Of a stretch of 8,975 nt of DNA, positions 5,768-8,975 are shown piece by piece. The position numbers and the translations under genes were made by a program. The DNA is from Thermoplasmata archaeon (GTDB lineage: Archaea > Thermoplasmatota > Thermoplasmata > Thermoplasmatales > Thermoplasmataceae): NCBI GenBank assembly GCA_021811505.1, contig JAJZOM010000288.1, positions 1-8,975 of the forward strand, given 5' to 3'. Positions within the stretch are counted from its first letter, which is position 1; each line of letters starts with the position of its first letter. The notes under the pieces were generated by a model. That model did not search any database. It was not told the DNA's origin and saw nothing but the letters and a program-made list of their open reading frames with translations.

Positions 5768-6505
5768 ATGCAAGGGATTATCACTGCAGCGGGCAGGGGG
5801 ACCAGATCCGGCCTGGACGGAAAACTCAGGAAGGAGATGCTGCCCATTTATTACAGGGAAGGGGACAGGATAGTGCTAAGACCAATGATAGAGGTGATTG
5901 CAAGCATGATGAGGTCCCAGGGAGTTGACAGGATCTCAATTGTACTCGACCCGGCAGACAGGAGAACAGCGGAGTACATATCGGCAAACATACCATACTC
6001 TAGGATTGTCTACCAGGAGCCAAGGAACGGGTATGGCGGCGCTGTTCTTAGTGCCGGGTACACTGTAATGGGCAATTATTTTCTGCTCAATGCAGGTGAT
6101 GGCATACTACTGAAGGAGAACATTTTCGACAGAATGATCAAAATGCGTGAGACCGGCACATGCAGCAATGTTCTGGTTGTCATGGAGGTTGACAATCCAC
6201 AGAATTACGGCACCGCAGAGTTAAGTATCGAGAGCGGTAGGGCTTACGTCACCGGAGTGATGGAAAAGGATCCCAACAGCAGAAGCAAATTCGCCATGTG
6301 TGCCGTTTATCTCCTGGACAGGTCGATTATGGATCATCTGTCACATGACAGGTCGGGTATAATTGAGCTCACACCCGCCATCCAGAAATCGATAGAGGAT
6401 GGGATGAGAACATGTGCGATCAGGGTAAAGAGATCTGAATGGGCCAGCCTTGGTCAGGTAACGGATTATGCAAACGTCGTAAACAGGAGCCTGAAATTCT
6501 TTTAG
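5768..6505 (+). CDS. Sugar-1-phosphate nucleotidyltransferase (GalU/RmlA-like)
   Basis: A cytosolic enzyme of the nucleotidyltransferase fold that should join a sugar 1-phosphate to an NTP, giving an NDP-sugar and pyrophosphate. With the ATG at 5768 it has 245 residues, shorter than usual GalU or RmlA proteins. The N-terminal signature IITAAGRGTR (4-13) and KEMLPI (22-27) form the nucleotide loop, with E where most members have P. NAGDG (108-112) supplies the metal-binding aspartate. YGTAEL (147-152), EKD (166-168, usually EKP) and EWASLGQ (224-230, usually WxDxGT) match later family blocks in altered form. The alternative ATG at 5756 adds four residues but sits too close to the TATA-like box. 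The gene converges on the UDP-sulfoquinovose synthase gene, so UTP:glucose-1-phosphate uridylyltransferase is an attractive guess, but the base and sugar specificity cannot be read. Confidence 0.8.
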   Translation: MQGIITAAGRGTRSGLDGKLRKEMLPIYYREGDRIVLRPMIEVIASMMRSQGVDRISIVLDPADRRTAEYISANIPYSRIVYQEPRNGYGGAVLSAGYTVMGNYFLLNAGDGILLKENIFDRMIKMRETGTCSNVLVVMEVDNPQNYGTAELSIESGRAYVTGVMEKDPNSRSKFAMCAVYLLDRSIMDHLSHDRSGIIELTPAIQKSIEDGMRTCAIRVKRSEWASLGQVTDYANVVNRSLKFF

Positions 6506-6526
6506 GAACCTGAAAAGTAGGCTCCT
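6485..6526. repeat. Inverted repeat with embedded direct repeat between convergent genes
   Basis: AGGAGCCT (6485-6492) and AGGCTCCT (6519-6526) are perfect 8-bp inverted arms flanking a 26-base loop. Inside, AGGAGCCTGAAA (6485-6496) is repeated with one mismatch as AGGAACCTGAAA (6504-6515). The element spans the stop of the nucleotidyltransferase and ends directly beside the stop of the opposing synthase gene. It could fold in either transcript and help end or stabilise both mRNAs, but no long U tract follows the stem. Confidence 0.5.
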
Positions 6527-7696
6527 TCAGATACCTGCACTCTTCTGCCAGAAGGTGCGGGGAGTGATGACACCCCTGAGCGACGTTATCTTTTCCTTCA
6601 TTGGCTGTAGATCGTCGAGTATCTTTCCCAGGTCATTCTTCAGCTCTCCGGATGGTCTGTATCCGAGAGCTCTGAGCTTTAAACTCACCGGATTATAGTA
6701 ATGCTCCTCTTTCTCAACCCTTGGATTGGGTACGTGATCTATTACTGCCTCTTTCCCGTACTTCTTTTCGTAGACCTCTTTCACGTCTGCCGCCAGTTCG
6801 TTGACGGAGTAGTGCTGGTCAAATTGGTTGAAGACCCTGTATTCACCGCTTTCCGGTGGATGTTCAGTCGCAAGCGTGAGGCAGGTTATGCTGTCCTCCA
6901 GTGACAGAAAACCCCTGGTCTGACCGCCTTTGCCATAAGGTGTTATCGGTATTCCGATGGTGGCCTGTGCGCAGAATCTGTTAAGCGCGGTTCCCCAGAC
7001 TTCGTCAATATCGAACCTCGTTCTCAGGGCGTTTCCTGAAATCTCCTTTGTTCTTGTCCCATAAACAACGCCCTGCATAATGTCGGTTATGCCAATCTTC
7101 CATACACGGTTTGCAAACATCAGATTATTGGAGTCATGAACCTTTGTCCAGTGATACCAGGAACCGGCGTTCTTCGGAAAAGGCAAAGTATCCTTTCGGC
7201 CCTTATATTCTATCTCAAAGAATCCCTCAGGTATATCTATGTTCGGCGTCCCGTACTCACCCATTGTTCCGAGCTTGAGTATATGCGCTTTCGGAGCAAG
7301 ATCCTTGACAGCATATATCAGGTTGAGTGTGCTGATTACATTTTTTGTCATGGTCTCAGAAGCCTGTTTCAGGCCTATCATGGAATACGGCGCAGATCTC
7401 TGTTCTGCGAGATGCACTATCACATCGGGTTTTGTATCCTTTATCAGATCATAAATGAATTTCTGCCCACTGACATCTCCGCGGTAAAACGAGATTTTCT
7501 TTTCAAAAACTGTTTCTGCTTCATGAATTCTTCTGGATATGGGCGCAATGGGAAAAACGGAATCTGAATCCACAGCCTTAACACGCCTTCGGGTGAAGAA
7601 GTTGTCAGCGCCGGCAACATCGTAACCAAGAGAAAGATATCGGAGAGCCAGTGGCCATCCAATGTAGCCATCAATGCCGAGAATCAGTGCCTTCAT
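6527..7696 (-). CDS. UDP-sulfoquinovose synthase (SQD1/Agl3 family)
   Basis: This NAD-dependent enzyme of the extended short-chain dehydrogenase family converts UDP-glucose and sulfite to UDP-sulfoquinovose. From the ATG at 7696 it has 389 residues. The Rossmann start MKALILGIDGYIGW carries the GxxGxxG dinucleotide motif (7-13), with D31 placed to bind the NAD ribose. HLAEQRSAPYSM (95-106) is typical of SQD1. T144 in TMGEYGTPNIDIPEG, Y181 and K185 (YHWTK) correspond to the known Thr/Tyr/Lys catalytic set. Further family blocks are QGVVYGTRT, YGKGGQTRGF and FNQF. A GTG at 7762 would add 22 residues before the Rossmann strand, which the family does not need. A weak TTTAAT lies about 27 nt before the ATG. 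It is 101 bp downstream of the acyl-CoA synthetase stop on the same strand. The Sulfolobus homologue Agl3 serves N-glycan synthesis, and a surface-glycan role here is likely but inferred. Confidence 0.93.
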   Translation of the reverse strand: MKALILGIDGYIGWPLALRYLSLGYDVAGADNFFTRRRVKAVDSDSVFPIAPISRRIHEAETVFEKKISFYRGDVSGQKFIYDLIKDTKPDVIVHLAEQRSAPYSMIGLKQASETMTKNVISTLNLIYAVKDLAPKAHILKLGTMGEYGTPNIDIPEGFFEIEYKGRKDTLPFPKNAGSWYHWTKVHDSNNLMFANRVWKIGITDIMQGVVYGTRTKEISGNALRTRFDIDEVWGTALNRFCAQATIGIPITPYGKGGQTRGFLSLEDSITCLTLATEHPPESGEYRVFNQFDQHYSVNELAADVKEVYEKKYGKEAVIDHVPNPRVEKEEHYYNPVSLKLRALGYRPSGELKNDLGKILDDLQPMKEKITSLRGVITPRTFWQKSAGI

Positions 7697-7797
7697 GGAT
7701 GGAAGTAATACTGGTTTAGCATTAAAGGTTATTCTTGAGTCCAGACCAACGTCTTCTCGCACTCATAATGCAGACCCAATATTATGGCCTGTATCTT

Positions 7798-8975
7798 TTA
7801 TTTAAACCTCTCTCTCAGCTCATTTTTCTGGATCTTTCCGATTGAGTTCTTTGGAATATCATCAACAAACAATACCTCCTTAGGGCACTTGTACCACGCA
7901 ATATTTGCTTTGCAGAACTCAATTACCTCACGGTCGGTCAGACTAATATCTTTTTTCACAACGAACGCAACCACTTCCTCGCCATATGTGTTATCCGGCC
8001 TGCCTACTACAGCGACCTCAGATACTTTAGGCATGGTGCTGATAAGGTTCTCAATCTCCTTGGGGTACACGTTTTCGCCACCGCGAATTATCATATCCTT
8101 CTTCCTGTCGACGATGAAGAAATAGCCATCCTTGTCCATATAACCGAGATCACCACTGTGAAGCCAGCCGTTCCTGAGGGTTTCCTCAGTTTCATTTTTC
8201 CTGTTGAGGTAACCTTTCATGACGTTTGGCCCTCTGATCACAATTTCCCCAATCTGACCAGGAGGCAGATCCTCATCGTTCTCTGAAAAAATCCTGACAT
8301 CCTGTCCGGGCAGTGGTAAACCAATGGAACCTATCTTTCTTGTCCCGAACCTTGGATTTATTGTAGAAGCTACGGTGCCTTCGGTCATTCCGTATCCCTC
8401 GATTATCTTTATTCCGTATGCCCTCTCGAAATCCTCAAACCATTTCACCGGCATTGGGGCAGCACCGCAAATCCCGATCTTGAGCGAAGAAAGACTTTCC
8501 TTGTGCTCCTCACTTGCGGAGTCAGAGAGTATCTTGTAAATTGTGGGGACACCGGAAAACAGGGTTGGCTTATATCCCTTTACAGAGTCAAAGAACTCCT
8601 CAGGATCAAATTTCCTGAGAATAACAAGGGACCCTCCCTTAAGGATGGAGGCAATGCTGAACATAAGATTGTTCACATGAAAAAGAGGCAGGATAATTAT
8701 GATCCTGTCGCTATTCTGCAAATCAACGGCCTGCTGAAGCTGAACAGCTTCTCTGTAAATATTCTGTGCCGTGAGAACAGCCCCTTTGGGCTTTCCCGTG
8801 GTGCCGGAGGTGTATATGAGAAAGAGATCATCGGGATTGCTTGGAACGATGGCAGCATTTAGATTCCCATGAAAAATCTTTTTGTAAAGGTCTCCTGATA
8901 AATCTCCCTTGTCAAAGTCCAAAATTACCCTTTCGACACTTAGCCCTGTCCTTTCAATGGCATTTTCAATCTTTT
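7798..8975 (-). CDS. AMP-forming acyl-CoA synthetase, C-terminal 391 residues (N-terminus outside window)
   Basis: A member of the ANL (adenylate-forming) superfamily that activates a carboxylic acid with ATP to an acyl-AMP and then forms an acyl-CoA. The frame is open to the right edge, so the N-terminal part (perhaps 100-150 residues) is missing; the TTG at 8922 is internal. Visible motifs in order are the P-loop YTSGTTGKPKG, GYGMTEG, the ribose-binding HSGDLGYMDKDGYF, the hinge region DRKKDMIIRGGENVYPKEIE, and the C-terminal lysine motif NSIGKIQKNELR. All catalytic blocks look intact. The motif set fits medium/long-chain fatty acid or similar CoA ligases rather than a peptide-synthetase domain, since no carrier domain follows. 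The true substrate cannot be told. The UDP-sulfoquinovose synthase gene lies downstream on the same strand; a functional link is not evident. Confidence 0.92.
   Translation of the reverse strand, partial: KIENAIERTGLSVERVILDFDKGDLSGDLYKKIFHGNLNAAIVPSNPDDLFLIYTSGTTGKPKGAVLTAQNIYREAVQLQQAVDLQNSDRIIIILPLFHVNNLMFSIASILKGGSLVILRKFDPEEFFDSVKGYKPTLFSGVPTIYKILSDSASEEHKESLSSLKIGICGAAPMPVKWFEDFERAYGIKIIEGYGMTEGTVASTINPRFGTRKIGSIGLPLPGQDVRIFSENDEDLPPGQIGEIVIRGPNVMKGYLNRKNETEETLRNGWLHSGDLGYMDKDGYFFIVDRKKDMIIRGGENVYPKEIENLISTMPKVSEVAVVGRPDNTYGEEVVAFVVKKDISLTDREVIEFCKANIAWYKCPKEVLFVDDIPKNSIGKIQKNELRERFK

Noticed and set aside
5601..5873. A 90-codon plus-strand frame overlapping the small ORF and the nucleotidyltransferase.
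   Set aside because: It is an alternative frame over a clear nucleotidyltransferase gene, has no promoter at its start, and its translation is arginine/serine-rich with no family resemblance.
7764..7766. ATG just upstream of the UDP-sulfoquinovose synthase gene, considered as its start.
   Set aside because: It is out of frame with the synthase and leads to a stop after about 14 codons.

Overview
The window looks like the chromosome of a moderately GC-balanced archaeon, most plausibly a Thermoplasmata-type acidophile. The archaeal evidence is a GimC-type prefoldin alpha subunit, an FtsY consisting of little more than its NG domain, an archaeal-looking phosphoglycerate kinase, an Lrp/AsnC regulator, and TATA-like boxes placed so close to start codons that several mRNAs should be leaderless. 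The order-level assignment is inference; no rRNA or tRNA is present to settle it.

Left part (1-2884): the tail of an unidentified plus-strand gene converges on, and overlaps by 12 bp, a minus-strand operon read pgk -> pfdA -> ftsY. In both junctions a single base separates the stop of one gene from the preferred ATG of the next. The operon has a clear TATA box just upstream of pgk and combines a glycolytic/gluconeogenic enzyme, a chaperone subunit and the signal-recognition-particle receptor.

Middle part (2885-5604): a two-gene minus-strand operon encodes a tandem AhpD/carboxymuconolactone-decarboxylase-like protein with a degraded redox motif, followed after 11 bp by a ten-helix TDT/SLAC1-type anion transporter. 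Next comes an Lrp/AsnC regulator whose promoter suggests a TTG start. Divergent from it is a 51-codon ORF with its own TATA box.

Right part (5605-8975): a short sugar-1-phosphate nucleotidyltransferase on the plus strand converges on a clear UDP-sulfoquinovose synthase (SQD1/Agl3 family) on the minus strand, with 21 bp between their stops inside an inverted repeat. Upstream of the synthase gene is the C-terminal part of an AMP-forming acyl-CoA synthetase, cut by the right edge. The nucleotidyltransferase and synthase could together make a UDP-activated sulfonated sugar for surface glycans or lipids; this link is inference.

No CRISPR array, insertion sequence, stable RNA gene or prophage feature was seen. 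I found no convincing new multi-gene system. The most interesting items are the cysteine-depleted AhpD-like protein paired with an anion transporter, the sulfosugar gene pair, and the small ORF.
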